A stretch of DNA of 64,000 bases from Lentinus brumalis (taxonomy: Eukaryota; Basidiomycota; Agaricomycetes; Polyporales; Polyporaceae). The position numbers and the translations under genes are program-made. This document shows positions 21,479 to 32,745 of the stretch, piece by piece (the first letter of the stretch is position 1; each line of letters opens with the position of its first letter). The DNA is taken from the NCBI GenBank assembly GCA_001792895.1, contig MARA01000025.1, positions 62,001-126,000 of the forward strand, read 5' to 3'. A model generated the notes under the pieces. That model was not told the origin of the DNA, searched no databases, and saw only the letters and a program-made list of their open reading frames with translations.

Positions 21479-23626
21479 CTACGAGCCCGCCTCCCCATCC
21501 CCGCCGCCATCCTCCGACGCATCCCCATCCGCATCCCCCTCCGCACCCACCCCCTCATCCTCATCATACTCCGGCACCAGCTCCTCCCGATACCACACCA
21601 ACCTCTCCACATCCTCGTCCAGCCTCCACGGCTCCCGCACCTTCCCCTCCCGCCCCTCCCCTCCCGCTCCCCCACCTCCACGCACGCGCTCCCGCTCAAC
21701 GACCCCCGCCCGCCACCGCGCACTAACCGCCACCAGCTCCCGTTCCAGCGCAACCCCCTCCTCGTCCCGCGCCCCGTCCTCGACCTCCCACCGCCGCACC
21801 GGACACCCCCGCGCCCGCCGGTGCGCCGCGAGCCGCGCCAGCTGCTTCCCCGACACCCCCGCCGCGCGCAGCGTCCGCAGCACCGGCAGCACCGGGGTCT
21901 CCCCCTCTGGGGGCGCGTGGTAGGCCGGGGCGTGGTCGTAATCGTAGTAGTCCTCCTCGTCGACCGCGCGCGCCTTCCCCTTCCCCTTCCCCTGGCCCTT
22001 GAGGTCGATCCCGTTCACCCCGTTCACCACGCCGTTCACGCGGACGTGTGCGGACGCCGGCGCGGACGAGGACGAAGCCGGGGATGATGCGGAGACAAGG
22101 TCTGGGGATCGCGAGCGCGAGCGTGAGTGCGACGGAGGAACCGCGCGCGTGCTCTCGAAGAGCACGTCGAACGCGCCCTCGGGCGTACCCATAAAGTCCG
22201 CCTCCAGCCGCGTCAGCTCCGGCGCGCTCTCGAGCAGCGCGCGCCAGCTCTCGAGGCTGCACGTCAGCGCGGACACCGTCAGCGACTTCAAATGCGGGAA
22301 CTTCGGCCGGCTTGCATTGCGATGGAGACTGCTCGGACCGTCGTGCGCGTCGCCGTTCGCGTGATGGTGGTGATGGTGCTGGTGGTGTGGGCTCTTGACG
22401 AGGGCGAGCGGGGGCGCGACGAGGTACTGGACGAACGGCGTGAAGTCCTGGTCCTCCGTGTCGAGCTCGAGGTGCAGTGCGCGCAGGTGCGGCGCGTCGA
22501 GCGTGCGGAAGAGCGCGATGAGGTAGTCCGAGTCGAGGTCGTGCAGCTGGATCTCCTGCAGGCGCGGCAGGAGGACCGGGTCTGCTGCTGGGGGCAGCTG
22601 GACACCCGGGGGAACCACGTCGTCGGGAGCGGGCGGGTCCGCGCCCCACCACTCGATGCCGTCTGGCGGGGACCCGCCCGAGGACTTTGCGCGGGGGCCG
22701 GAGTAGTGCAGGCAGAGACGCTCGAGGTTGGGCGAGGAGACGAGCATGTTGCGCCATTGCTCCCAGGGCATGCGGACGTCGTCCGAGTGGAGGGCGTACT
22801 CGATGGCGGTGAGGTTAGAGAGGAAGGGCGAGCTCGTCCAGGGGAGGTTCACGCCCTGGAGGATGATGTTCTTGAGGCGGGGGAGGTGGCCGCCGAAGAC
22901 GACGACGGGGGGCGGGCCGATCGCGCCAAAGAGGCGTTCTGGGGACTCCCAGTTCTGGACGTGCCAGAGCTGGAGGGTGCGGAGGAGGGGCGCGGGGCCG
23001 CAGGTGTTGAGGACCTTGCGTGCGGAGCCCTTGCACTCGAGGTCAGCAACCTTGAGGTGGAACTCGCGCCAGCGGTCGATGTGGGGCAGGACGACGTCGA
23101 AGGTGGGCATGAAGGAGTCACGGAAGATGAGGTCCTTGCGGTGCTTCGCGGTGTCTTCTGCGCATGTGTCGACGTATATGTCTATCGGGAGGCGGGCGTT
23201 GCGGGAGAGATAGGCGCGGCCGCGGTCGATGTGGGACTTGAGCCGGAAGTGGACGGTCGTCCAGAGATGCGGGGTGTGGAGGGCGATGTGACGCCAATGT
23301 CGGCAGACATGGGAGACGAGAACTTCGAAGGGACGGTGCTCGGGCGGGCGGTCGTCGGGCAGGGGATCGGAGTCGACGCCGAGGTGGAAGATGCGGGTGA
23401 GGAGCTCGACGGGGAGGAGGTGGATGGGCGGCATGTTTGGGTAGAATGGGCGGACGGGCATGGAGGGAGGGGAAGGGGGGAGGAGGAGGGAAGGGGGCGA
23501 GGGATGGGACTGAATGGGATGGCAGCGGGTAGAGCGGGGAGAGGCGAGGAAGCGGACCTGGGATTGCGAGGCGGACTGCGACTGCGAGGCGGACGGAGAC
23601 GGCCCTCGCTCTGATCGCACGTCCAC
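21479..23626 (-). CDS. F-box-like/LRR protein, large intact copy
   Basis: Single-exon protein of 715 residues, likely an SCF ubiquitin-ligase adaptor or orphan F-box protein. After a Ser/Pro-rich leader, the F-box-like motif is 'IHLLPVELLTRIFHLGVDSD' plus 'LVSHVCRHWRHIALHTPHLW' (residues about 65-125). LRR-like spacing follows, with 'LRTLQLWHV', 'LKNIILQGVNLPW', 'PNLERLCLHYSG', 'LQEIQLHDLDSDYL' and 'LRALHLELDTED'. A His run ('HHQHHHHHHANG') sits near residue 410, and the C-terminal third has low-complexity Ser, Gly/Lys and acidic stretches ('DEEDYYDYDHAPAY'). It is a different subfamily from the other F-box genes here: no N-terminal coiled coil and little shared sequence outside the motif. 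Start at 23626 is chosen as the first in-frame ATG; an upstream exon is possible. Confidence 0.8.
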   Translation of the reverse strand: MDVRSERGPSPSASQSQSASQSQVRFLASPRSTRCHPIQSHPSPPSLLLPPSPPSMPVRPFYPNMPPIHLLPVELLTRIFHLGVDSDPLPDDRPPEHRPFEVLVSHVCRHWRHIALHTPHLWTTVHFRLKSHIDRGRAYLSRNARLPIDIYVDTCAEDTAKHRKDLIFRDSFMPTFDVVLPHIDRWREFHLKVADLECKGSARKVLNTCGPAPLLRTLQLWHVQNWESPERLFGAIGPPPVVVFGGHLPRLKNIILQGVNLPWTSSPFLSNLTAIEYALHSDDVRMPWEQWRNMLVSSPNLERLCLHYSGPRAKSSGGSPPDGIEWWGADPPAPDDVVPPGVQLPPAADPVLLPRLQEIQLHDLDSDYLIALFRTLDAPHLRALHLELDTEDQDFTPFVQYLVAPPLALVKSPHHQHHHHHHANGDAHDGPSSLHRNASRPKFPHLKSLTVSALTCSLESWRALLESAPELTRLEADFMGTPEGAFDVLFESTRAVPPSHSRSRSRSPDLVSASSPASSSSAPASAHVRVNGVVNGVNGIDLKGQGKGKGKARAVDEEDYYDYDHAPAYHAPPEGETPVLPVLRTLRAAGVSGKQLARLAAHRRARGCPVRRWEVEDGARDEEGVALERELVAVSARWRAGVVERERVRGGGGAGGEGREGKVREPWRLDEDVERLVWYREELVPEYDEDEGVGAEGDADGDASEDGGGDGEAGS

Positions 23627-26600
23627 CGCCTGAGAACTCTGAGCCCATGTCCGCCGTGGGACGGTCGATTCCCTTAGTATCTCCTGCGCATGCCACGGCT
23701 GCGGGGCTCACCTGCTGGGCCATCCTGCTCTCTCTCCGGCTCTCCTCGCGGACGGGGTGCGGCGGCGCGTAGCTGGGCTGGCTGGACACTGCACGAGACA
23801 GCAGCGACGAGGACCGCAGCGACGAGGACACGCAGCGAAGGCTAGCGGAGAGATGTGCGGGGAAACGCTGCCACTTATCCCTCATCCCCGATCTCGATCC
23901 TTTCGCCTCGATCGCCACACCTGCCATACCCGGTAACTGTTCTCAACCACGCGGTGGCGGCCCGAGCTCCGCGACCGCTTCAAACCCCGCGAGCGCAACC
24001 CCAGATCTCCCGCTCATCCTCGCTAGCGTCCACTCAATTCCAGAGTCAATGCCCCCGTGCCAGCGTATTCTGCGCCACCAAACCTCCTGGAATACTTTGC
24101 TCACACGCACGAGGCCGGATCGCCGTTCTACCTTCGTCACGCCCACCCCTCCTTCGTCTCGCTCGTCTGCATTCGCTTCCATGACACCAATCCCCGGCGG
24201 TGCAGCGCTCTCCCCGTCTTCTAGCCCCAGGATATCCCCGCCGCTGCCCTCGCTGACCTCATCGTCTCATCAGCACTCAGAGGCACGTCCGTTCACATAC
24301 TCGCAGTCAGAGCCTGATACCCATCACAAATCTCATCTATCTGGATGCAATGTCTCACCTCGGACTTCCGGGACTGCAAGGCGCACCCTTGCACCCCCTA
24401 CTCGCGGCTCCGTCTACCCCGGATCGGCAACACCCATCGTTATTCCACAGAATCCGCCACCAAACGCCCCCTCCCAGCTTCCTCAGCGGCCATGCGGCCC
24501 ATGCGGCCCTCGCCTCCCCCATGGCTCACAAGACCAGACAAGACCGCGGCTCCCCGTCGGTCCCCGGACTGCATCATTTATGCACCATCCCAACCGTGAC
24601 CAAGCCTCCCGAGTCCCGCTGGCACACGGCGCACGCACTACGCAGCCCATCGCTGCGCACCTGCACCTGCCACCTGCACTAGCCATAATACATATCCCTA
24701 GGCCTGCCCTCCTCACGAGACGCCACGATCTCCCTCGCCCGCGCCCGCCGCGAGCCACGGGACCACACGTTCGCGCCTCGCCCGCCATCCGCCGCACTAG
24801 CGACCCTACACGTCAATGCGTATGTACGCAACCCAAGCAGCCTGCAGCCTGCGCCAGAAGAGCAAAGTATACCCGGGCAGCGCCTTCGACGTAGCGGCGC
24901 TGCGCCATCCCCATCTCGCCATGTCGCCATCTGGACAGTGCGCCGGGTGCTGGGAACCCTAGATCAGCAACGAGCATTCGCCTCGCCCAATCGTCAAGCC
25001 GGAACCGTACCTTGGGCTATACGCTACGTGTTAATGTGCTCAGTGCTGAGAAGACGAACTCGAAACTCTCGATGTCCTCGGCGCGCCCGTCTGGGCCCTC
25101 TCCGCTCCTCCTCCTTACGCTCGCCCTCGCCCTCGCCGCTCGGGACCCTGTGGCTCGAGCTTCGCCCACTCGCCCGCCCTGCTTCCTGCCCAAAACTCAT
25201 CTGATGCAGAACTTCCGTAACGCGTTGCGGGCCCGTGCCCGCTCCCCGCGGCGTTGGCCCGGGACTCTCTGCTTTGCTCTGATGCTCTGATGCTCTGACC
25301 TCATACCGCTGTCATCGTCACAGTCGTGCGGGGGATCGTCGTCAGCCATGTATGATAGAGTACCCTGCAGGGGCCTGTCGGGCGTCCATCTAATCGCAAG
25401 ACGTCGGACGGACGCACACACACGCACACCATACACGCGTCACACTTGACACTTGACACTCAACACTTGACACCTCCCGGGCAGCTTGAGTACTGAGTCT
25501 CGGGCGTCCGGCGGCTCGACATCACGACGTCGGACGTGACCGAACTTCGAATTCGAATTGCACCCACTCCTACCCACTCCCGGACACCGAGGAACGGGCG
25601 TGAGGGCGTGCGAGGAGCAACTGCGTTACCTCGGACTCGGATCTGTCTATCACGACTCAAGCTCAAGTCTCAAGCTCAAGTCTCAAGTCTCAAGCGAACC
25701 CCGCCCGCCGCCCGCCGCCCGAGTCGCACTACGCATCAGATTAACCATCACCCCGAGTCCGAGGCACACCGACCGACGCCCACCTCTCGCTTAGGCTGCA
25801 TACGTACAGACTCAGTACATTTCTCTCGGATGTACCCGCTCGATGTTCGATGTTCGACTCTCGCCTCGTCAGCAGCATCATCCCGCGCAAGAAACAAGTG
25901 TCGCACCGTCACAGCGCCCCGCTAGTGGATGGACGATAGGTACTGTATCAGCATGTACTTACGTCCTCGTCTCCAGGGTCGCCTCCAGCACCTCCAGTAT
26001 CTAGCATCTACAGACCACTTACCAGCAATCTATCACGCCCTCCGCCTATCTTCCAGAGGACCAGATATGTCCGCTCAGCCCCTCGCCAGCGGCCAGTAGC
26101 GTTACTTATCCCGCGCACGACGCGACTCCTCGTACAGCGCCCCGCGTACTGACGATAAGTACTGTATCAGACTTCAGTACGTCCTCGTCTCCAGGGTCGC
26201 CCTGAGCACCGCGGCACCAGCACTCACCAGCACTCTATCACTCCCTCCTCGTGACAGACCCGCATACGCTATCCATGCTCTCACCTCCCGTACGTACGCA
26301 CTACTGGAATTAAATGAACTACTGTACCTGACATTGCGCTAGAGTCTCGCACTAGCGGGTTACGGCCGAGTCCCGACGGTGCTACATACGTTGTCCAATG
26401 GCATTCGTGATCCCTCAAAAATCAACTTTGTAACTTAGACCCGGCGAGCTCCGGACGCCTCACGCTCACCGCTCAGTGCTGACTCGGGTGCCTCTGCCAC
26501 TGCCAGTACTCTCCAGATCGCCCGTGTCGCCTTATCTCGAGTTAGCGTTTGCCGCCCCCAGCCACTAGTGCGCGCGCTGCGGCTGCGCCGACCCGCATGG

Positions 26601-28581
26601 TGCATCCCACTTATTAATGAAGCCGCCAGACACTGGACAGATCCGCGCTCGTTCGCAGCACACCCGGAGACCGCCGAGCGGTCAACGTCCAACGTTCAAC
26701 GTTCAACGTCCAGCACGGATATGTAGACAACATGACAGTCGCCCCTGGGTCCTCCACCTCGACGCGGACGCGGAGACGGCCGACAACGACCCTCACCGTG
26801 ACCACTGACGGTCGCTCGTCTCCGAGCTGGAACTAGGTACGTATGTAGGTGCTTTCGTCACCGTAGTGAGCACGATGTGCACTACCAGTGCCAGCAGGCA
26901 CATCATCGCTCTCGCCACTCGCCACTCGTCGCCCAGCGACTCGGACTCGATACAGTAGTCGGGCTTCGCACATGTAAGTGACTAGTGACTAGTAACTTGG
27001 ACTGCCTGCCATGACGGCATGGGACTCACGCTCGCTCAATCCTCAGGCACCGCGTCCCATTTCGACTGATGTTGCAACTTGCGATGATCATGATGGCGGC
27101 CAGTGACCGCACTGAACACTTAACATTCGGGGCACTGGCTTAACTCTCAAGCACCCATTCTTAGCGGCTACACTCCATGAATCCGTTGTTCTTTGCTTCG
27201 CCAGTGATCGGGCCGTCGGCCTTCCACATCCTCTCGAGCATTCGCGGCTAGGCACCATCGTGTTCGACCCTGCGCAGACGTCCCGACGTTCTTCTGCACC
27301 GCACAATCGCCATCTGAAGCTCACGTCCTCCTCGTCACGACTCGGGACCTGACCCAGTGCAGAGTTCGGACGTCGAAGACTGGAGCTCATGCCTAAGCTT
27401 TCAAGAGCCCAAGAGCTAACAGGACACCCGGTCGGCGGTCGCTCGCTCTCCGACGCCGCCGCTCGTCTCCCAGCTGAAGCATCACGCTACTCTCTAACTG
27501 TTCCTGCAGGAGCTGGGGTTCATCCGACCCTCAGCGTCCGATGGCCAGCACTTACCGCTCGTCCGTCCATTCATTGCAGCACATCCACGCGGACCACGAC
27601 CTATCAGCCGCCAGATCGGACGACCATTTCTGTATCGTGTATGGGCACTGGATGCTGGATGCTGAATACTCACTTGGCGCGTCACACAGGCACCCGTCAG
27701 CCTTCAGGCTCCCTCCTTCCTGCTGGCATTGTCGAGACTCGACCGAGAATGACGGGGCTCTTTCTGATCACGACTCCATGGCGCAGGCGAAACGTGCCCC
27801 AGTCGACCCTTCCCAAACACGCCGCCAGTATCCGCCCAGGCATCAAGCACCAAGTACCAGGACCTCGCCCGCAGTCTTGCCGTCGTTTGTCTGGGCGCCC
27901 GCGCGCTCATCCCACAACTTGCCGCGTGCGGAGGAGCCGAGTAGCAAGAACCCGGAACTTGGACCCGACCGCCTACGAGCCCCGAGGGCTTACTTACCCC
28001 ACACCGTGCGGCTGCCACGGACCTACTGAACGCCTGTCAGGGACAAGGACGTCTGGGCGGCTCAGGCAGGACGCTGATACCCTGTGACTGCGTCTTTGTG
28101 ATACATGGACGAGACGCAGGTCTTCAGCGCACATCTCGCGGTACACTCGCCTAGTGGCACTGTCTCGACTCTCCTCATACCGTAGGTCACGGTCCTTTGC
28201 CGGGTGTCCGCCTGGTGATTCAGAAGTTTGCGATGATGGCATTGCTCGCCATATCACCCCTCCAATCATCGGCCTTCTATACATGTCGTTTTTGATGTGT
28301 AGTACTACAACTATCACAAGTCTCCTCTTGGTCTTGACGTTTGTTTCCCAGTTAGCCACCGTGCTGCACAGGCGCTTATGACGTCGATTTTTAGCGCTGC
28401 ACTGCCAGTGTTTTGCTTCCGACCACGACCACGCATCCTCGATTTGAAGACGGACTGCGACTTGTCATCCCTGTCGACGCGCACGGTCTGTACTGAGTTG
28501 ATATCCGCTCGCTTTTCTCTATAAGTAGGACAACTTGTCACAACAGGGCTGACCCATGATCCTCGTCGCCGCAGAATCCAC
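23627..28581. other. gene-poor region with local repeats
   Basis: Nearly 5 kb without a convincing gene, lying between two divergently transcribed F-box loci. The plus strand looks C-rich, especially at 23950-25300 (by eye). Open frames such as the one at 24049-24894 encode Pro/Ser/Arg-rich sequence with no motif and are probably chance products of the composition. Short tandem runs: 'acttgacac' three times near 25442-25470, 'ctcaagt/ctcaagc' several times near 25658-25696, and 'caacgtt' runs near 26688-26712. A larger direct duplication is listed separately. Confidence 0.5.
25876..26250 (+). repeat. diverged direct duplication, two units of about 150-170 bases
   Basis: Copy 1 (about 25876-26043) and copy 2 (about 26105-26250) share, in order, 'atcccgcgca', 'acagcgccccgc', 'gtactgtatcag', 'acgtcctcgtctccagggtc' and '(t/c)tatca(c/c)...ccctcc'. 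The copies start about 225 bases apart. There is no coding potential and I do not recognise the element. Confidence 0.75.
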
Positions 28582-30359
28582 ATGAACTCAAACGTGAGTA
28601 CGCCCGCGACGACTCTGGACAACCCGCTCCCGGTCTCTTCACTTCCTCGGGTAGTACGTGCTCGTCTTGAGGATTCCATTACCGGGGAGCTACAAATAAT
28701 GGCCGCGTCGGTCGTACAAGGTTATGAAACGGAAATTGACCAACACGAAGAGAAGATCCGGCAGCTCCGAGACTACATCACGCGCGTCAAAGAGATATGC
28801 AACAGTCGAGTCTCCATCAACCTGCTGCCTCAGGAGCTTCTTCTGCAAATCCTACGCAGCGTCACGGAGCAACTCTGGCTAAACCGCTCGGCCCAGGTCT
28901 GGCTGAGGCAAGTATGTCGTTTGTGGTGCAACGTCATCGATCGTAGCCCCCGTTTCTGGATGGACCACCTGGCACCCGACATACCGACGACTCTCACCCG
29001 AATTCGCGGATACTTCCATATCGTCCTCGCTGCCTTCGAACAGACAAAATCTGTGGCCCGCCTCTCCTTCTCCCTCGATAACAGATTCCTCCCCACCTTT
29101 GCATCCCTGCCATCGCATGCGTCACGCATCTTCACCCTCTGGCTCGACTGCTTGACGGGGGATAGCGGTACCGCCATCTAGCTCTTTCTCGACCTCGATA
29201 TGCGACAGCTCGAGGAGCTGACGCTCTGGCGATTCTGCAACCGGAGTCCGCAACTCGAGCTGGATAGCGATAGCGTGCTGGCCTCTCGTTTCCCCCACCC
29301 TCAAATACCTACGGACCAACTGCACGCAACTCGCCCTTCAGTGGGTCACGCCGGCGATGCGCACTCTCCTCCTAGGCGGTCTCCTCAGGGGCTCTGAGCA
29401 GCGATTCTACGTCCCCAATCATTGCCAGTGCCGCCTCGACTCCCTTCGTGAGCTATGCGGAGCTTTGGGACGATGCCCCGAACTCGAGGAGCTGAGGATC
29501 GATTACTGTCTCCCGACAACCGCTGTTGCGTCCCACGGGGTTCATCCTCCTTCGGAGCCGAAGCCTTTAGAGCGGCTCAAGTGACTCCATCTGGCTGGAG
29601 AGGACGTCCGGACGGTGCTCGAACAGCTCGCTTTCCCGGAGACTACGCAAGTGTCGCTTGGCGGCGGTGAGCAGTATCACAGGCTCTCCGACCTCCTACC
29701 CAGGCGTCGATCGCTGACGGCCATTTCACGGACTCGCTCTCTGACTCTCTGCATCGGCCGCACACCTGGATACATCGAGGATCACATCTTCTCTGCCTAT
29801 GGCGAGATCGAGCAAGACGACCGGCAGCTGTCACTGCATTGCAGGGCGCGCGAAGGTGTCAAGCCCTGGCATGTTTACGATAATTTCGTCCTTCTGATCT
29901 TCTTCCGGAGCGTTGTCGGGTGCTTCCCGCCCTCAAATATGACCCGCCTCAGAGTCAACTGCTTCGTTTTTTGTCAAGATCTCGAGCCAGGAAGGATGGA
30001 CATGGCTGTTCCAGTCGTTTCCTCACGTCACCGACCTCGTGCTCGACGTGCACCGTTCCGGAGACGTGGGCGTATACTCCGCGCTCGCGTCTCCAGAGGC
30101 ATTGGTGCGCGCCTGAGGAGCCTGCAAAACATCTGTCTAAGTGTGTTTCGCCCGAAAATCAGGGAGCTTTGCTGTCGATGCTGGAACAACGTGCCTCCCA
30201 GGGATTGCGCCTCCGCTCGGTCACGTTCACTCAAGAATTCTCCCGATCCTTGAAATATGTCCCTCCACCGCTGCTCGCAGACGATCAGATCGCTCGCACG
30301 TGTGAAGGCTGTTACCGACGAGATGACGCTCGAGCATGTCAGTACTTGCTGAAACTATG
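28582..30359 (+). pseudogene. F-box/LRR pseudogene, multiple breaks
   Basis: Full-length relic of the local F-box family. The 5' part is clean: coiled coil, then 'LLPQELLLQILRSVTEQ', 'VWLRQVCRLWCNVIDRSPRFW' and 'ASRIFTLWLDC', to an in-frame stop at 29179. The same frame resumes with 'FLDLDMRQLEELTLWRFC'; frame shifts near 29300, a stop at 29582, and more shifts near 30010 and 30140 follow. The expected family blocks are still readable: 'LRGSEQRF', 'LSDLLPRRRSLTAI', 'EQDDRQLSLHC', 'LSMLEQRASQGLRLRSVTFT' and 'LLADDQIAR'. A TATAAG lies about 60 bases before the ATG (28520-28525). A truncated F-box-only product of 199 residues could still be made. Confidence 0.8.
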
Positions 30360-30872
30360 AACACTGTAAGCGTAATATCTATCGCTCGCCGCGGAAGCTC
30401 CTAACCATACGAACTCACAGCCTGGAGGAGTCTGGTATCATAGCGGACGCATCTTCGCCCGTCAGAGAATTTCAATACACTTTGACTTCACTATTATTCG
30501 TGACTGTGCGTACGACAGTGCCTGTTGTGAGCCCGCGAAGGTTGTGATGCTGTCGACTTGTGAGGGCTTACTGAAATGTTTCTGCGCTTGTCGGTCAGTG
30601 CGACCACGTGGCAGCCGGGGAACCCAAACTCAGAGTGAGAGTCTGAGTCACTGACCCCTAACGCAAGCTCCCTCCTTTGACATCTGCTCTCGCGTTTGTA
30701 AGGGTGTCCAAGTTCGTGAGTGGCTGCTTTGTTATCTCCCTTACACATCAACAGTAGCTCACGATCAACTCAAAAGGATCTCGAGACGGTGCTGTGTATT
30801 GTACTCTTCCTCAACTGACCGACTGCTGAGAACTGACATCGTACCTCCGGTGAGTGAATAATTCGTGCCATC
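30360..30872. other. spacer between two F-box pseudogenes
   Basis: About 500 bases without a recognisable feature. It presumably includes the former promoter of the downstream copy. Confidence 0.4.
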
Positions 30873-32505
30873 TTGAATACAGACTTTCACGCGTGCCATT
30901 CCAGTTGGCCGTTGACTCACCTTATCGCTCCAGACGGCAACCAGACGGACATTATGACCGCAAGCACTAACGACGTGTCATGCAACACCGGCCCTGTCAT
31001 CAATGAAAAGTTGCCCTCGGAAATCCTCTTGCAGATCTTCCGCGACGTGACACCGAGCGACAGTGACTACATGGCGCCGATTCGGTTGACTCATGTGTGC
31101 CGCGCTTGGCGGACTCTCATCCACAGTACTCCCCTTTTCTGGATCAACATCCTTAACCCTCGGGAGAAGAAAGTGTTCACTGATCGTCCGAGCAAGTTTC
31201 CCATCGTCCTCACCGCCTTCGAAAAATCCCAGCCTGTTTCTCCACTCTCATTTTCCTCTCACTGCGCCTTCCTGCCTGTCTTGTGCACACTACAAGGTCA
31301 CGTCTCGCGAATCTCCACACTTTGGCTCGACTGCTCAGATGATCGCGACCACGACATCCGCCCTTTCCTTGACCTACGCATGCCAGAGCTCGAGAAGCTC
31401 ACACTGTGGCGGGGTTCGTGCTCGTTCAACCCGGGAGCACCGGAGATCGCGCTCGATACCTCCACCGTCCAATTTCCACGGCTCAGCTACCTGCGTACCA
31501 ACTGCATGCGGGTCGGCCCACGTTGGGTAGCTCCCACTATACACACCCTCATCTTCAGTAGTCGTGAAAGTCCGAGGCTCGGCGAATATTCTGACTTGTA
31601 CAAGCGCAAGCAGTGCTGTCGATTCCGCACTCTTTCTCAAGTGTTTGAAGCTTTGGCACGATGTCCCGACCTCGAGGAGTTGGAGATCGACGGCTGTCTG
31701 CCTGAGCCTATCGGCCGCATTGCAACAGCCAATTACATCCGTCTCTCTCCCCTCCGTATGCACCGACTCAAGGTGGTCCACTTGTATGCCTGGGCTGCAG
31801 AAGCCGTTCGCGCGGTTATCGAAATGATCGATCTCCCGGACACGGCGAATATCACACTGCGCAGCCGCAACTATGCACTCTCCGACCTCCTCCCGAGGCG
31901 AAATCCTCTGACGATCATCCCACAAATCCATTCGGTGACCATTTCCACCGATCACCCTCACAGGGGTTCCCTCGATGGCTCGATCAAGTGCGGCGACCGG
32001 CGGCTGTCACTGCATTCAGAAGACATCTTCCCGCACGCCGACGCTGACGACTACAGCCTTCTCCCCTTTTTCGAGGGTGCGACCTCGTGTTTCTTACCGT
32101 CGCACATCACGCGCCTCAAGGTCGTATGCTACACTCTTGCCTACGGCGACTCCGCCGGGTGGTTATGGCTCTACGAGCACCACCCCGAGTTACCGACCTT
32201 TACCTCGAAGTTCTCGATCCCAGGGATGTGCTTGCCTCGCTTCCACCTGCGAACACTCTACAGCACCTAGAGCACCTGACGCTCATAATGTCGGCCCCCG
32301 GGACTCCGATGATGTGGACCTGGAAGTCATAGTGTCGACTCTGGAGGAGCGTCACCGTGCGTTTGGCCAAAATCGCCTTCGGTCTCTATCTTTCACACTG
32401 AGAGTCGACAGTGAGGAGGTCGAAGACCATCTGACAGACGATCAAATTGCACGGTTGAAGGCCACCGTCGAGGAACTCTCGATTGAGACCGTCGACTTCT
32501 ATTGA
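30873..32505 (+). pseudogene. F-box/LRR pseudogene, two late frame breaks
   Basis: The first 465 codons are open and carry 'KLPSEILLQIFRDVTPSDS', 'IRLTHVCRAWRTLIHSTPLF', 'GHVSRISTLWLDCSDD' and LRR-like segments. The N-terminal coiled coil of the sister copies is missing; the protein may start at either 30873 or the ATG of 'MTASTNDV'. Near 32185 the frame shifts ('GWLWLYEHHPE' should continue as 'VTDLYLEVLDPRDVLASLPP'), and near 32315 it shifts again to 'DLEVIVSTLEERHRAFGQ' and 'LTDDQIARLKATVEELSIET', with the stop at 32505. All three pieces are well conserved, so decay is recent or the breaks are base errors. It faces the intact copy at 32746-34476 tail to tail, 240 bases away. Confidence 0.75.
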
Positions 32506-32745
32506 GGTGAGTGCTATGCTAAGCCCTCATTCATGCATAATGCAGTTCGCGCGCGTGGCTAACCATATAAACTGAGTATCAGACGAAACTCCGGGACGCA
32601 AGCACGAAGACCTCCTAGTATTACGAGCTTTGAAGAGAGGGTAGCTGGTTTCGTGTACTCTGTACGACAGCGACCGCAGAGCGGACATGAGCACACATAC
32701 AGTGTCCGTCCGTGAAACATGCATTGCTTTAAGCACAATATTTTG

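Noticed and set aside
22127..23614. 495-codon open frame on the plus strand
   Set aside because: Antisense of the F-box gene at 21479-23626, whose minus-strand frame has a clear F-box and LRR pattern; the plus-strand product is Val/Glu/Arg-rich without motif.
24049..24894. 281-codon Pro/Ser/Arg-rich frame on the plus strand
   Set aside because: C-skewed DNA makes such frames by chance; no recognisable domain, hydrophobic pattern or splice-supported extension. Another frame in 24050-24180 reads protein-like ('LLEYFAHTHEAGSPFYLRHA') but stops soon.
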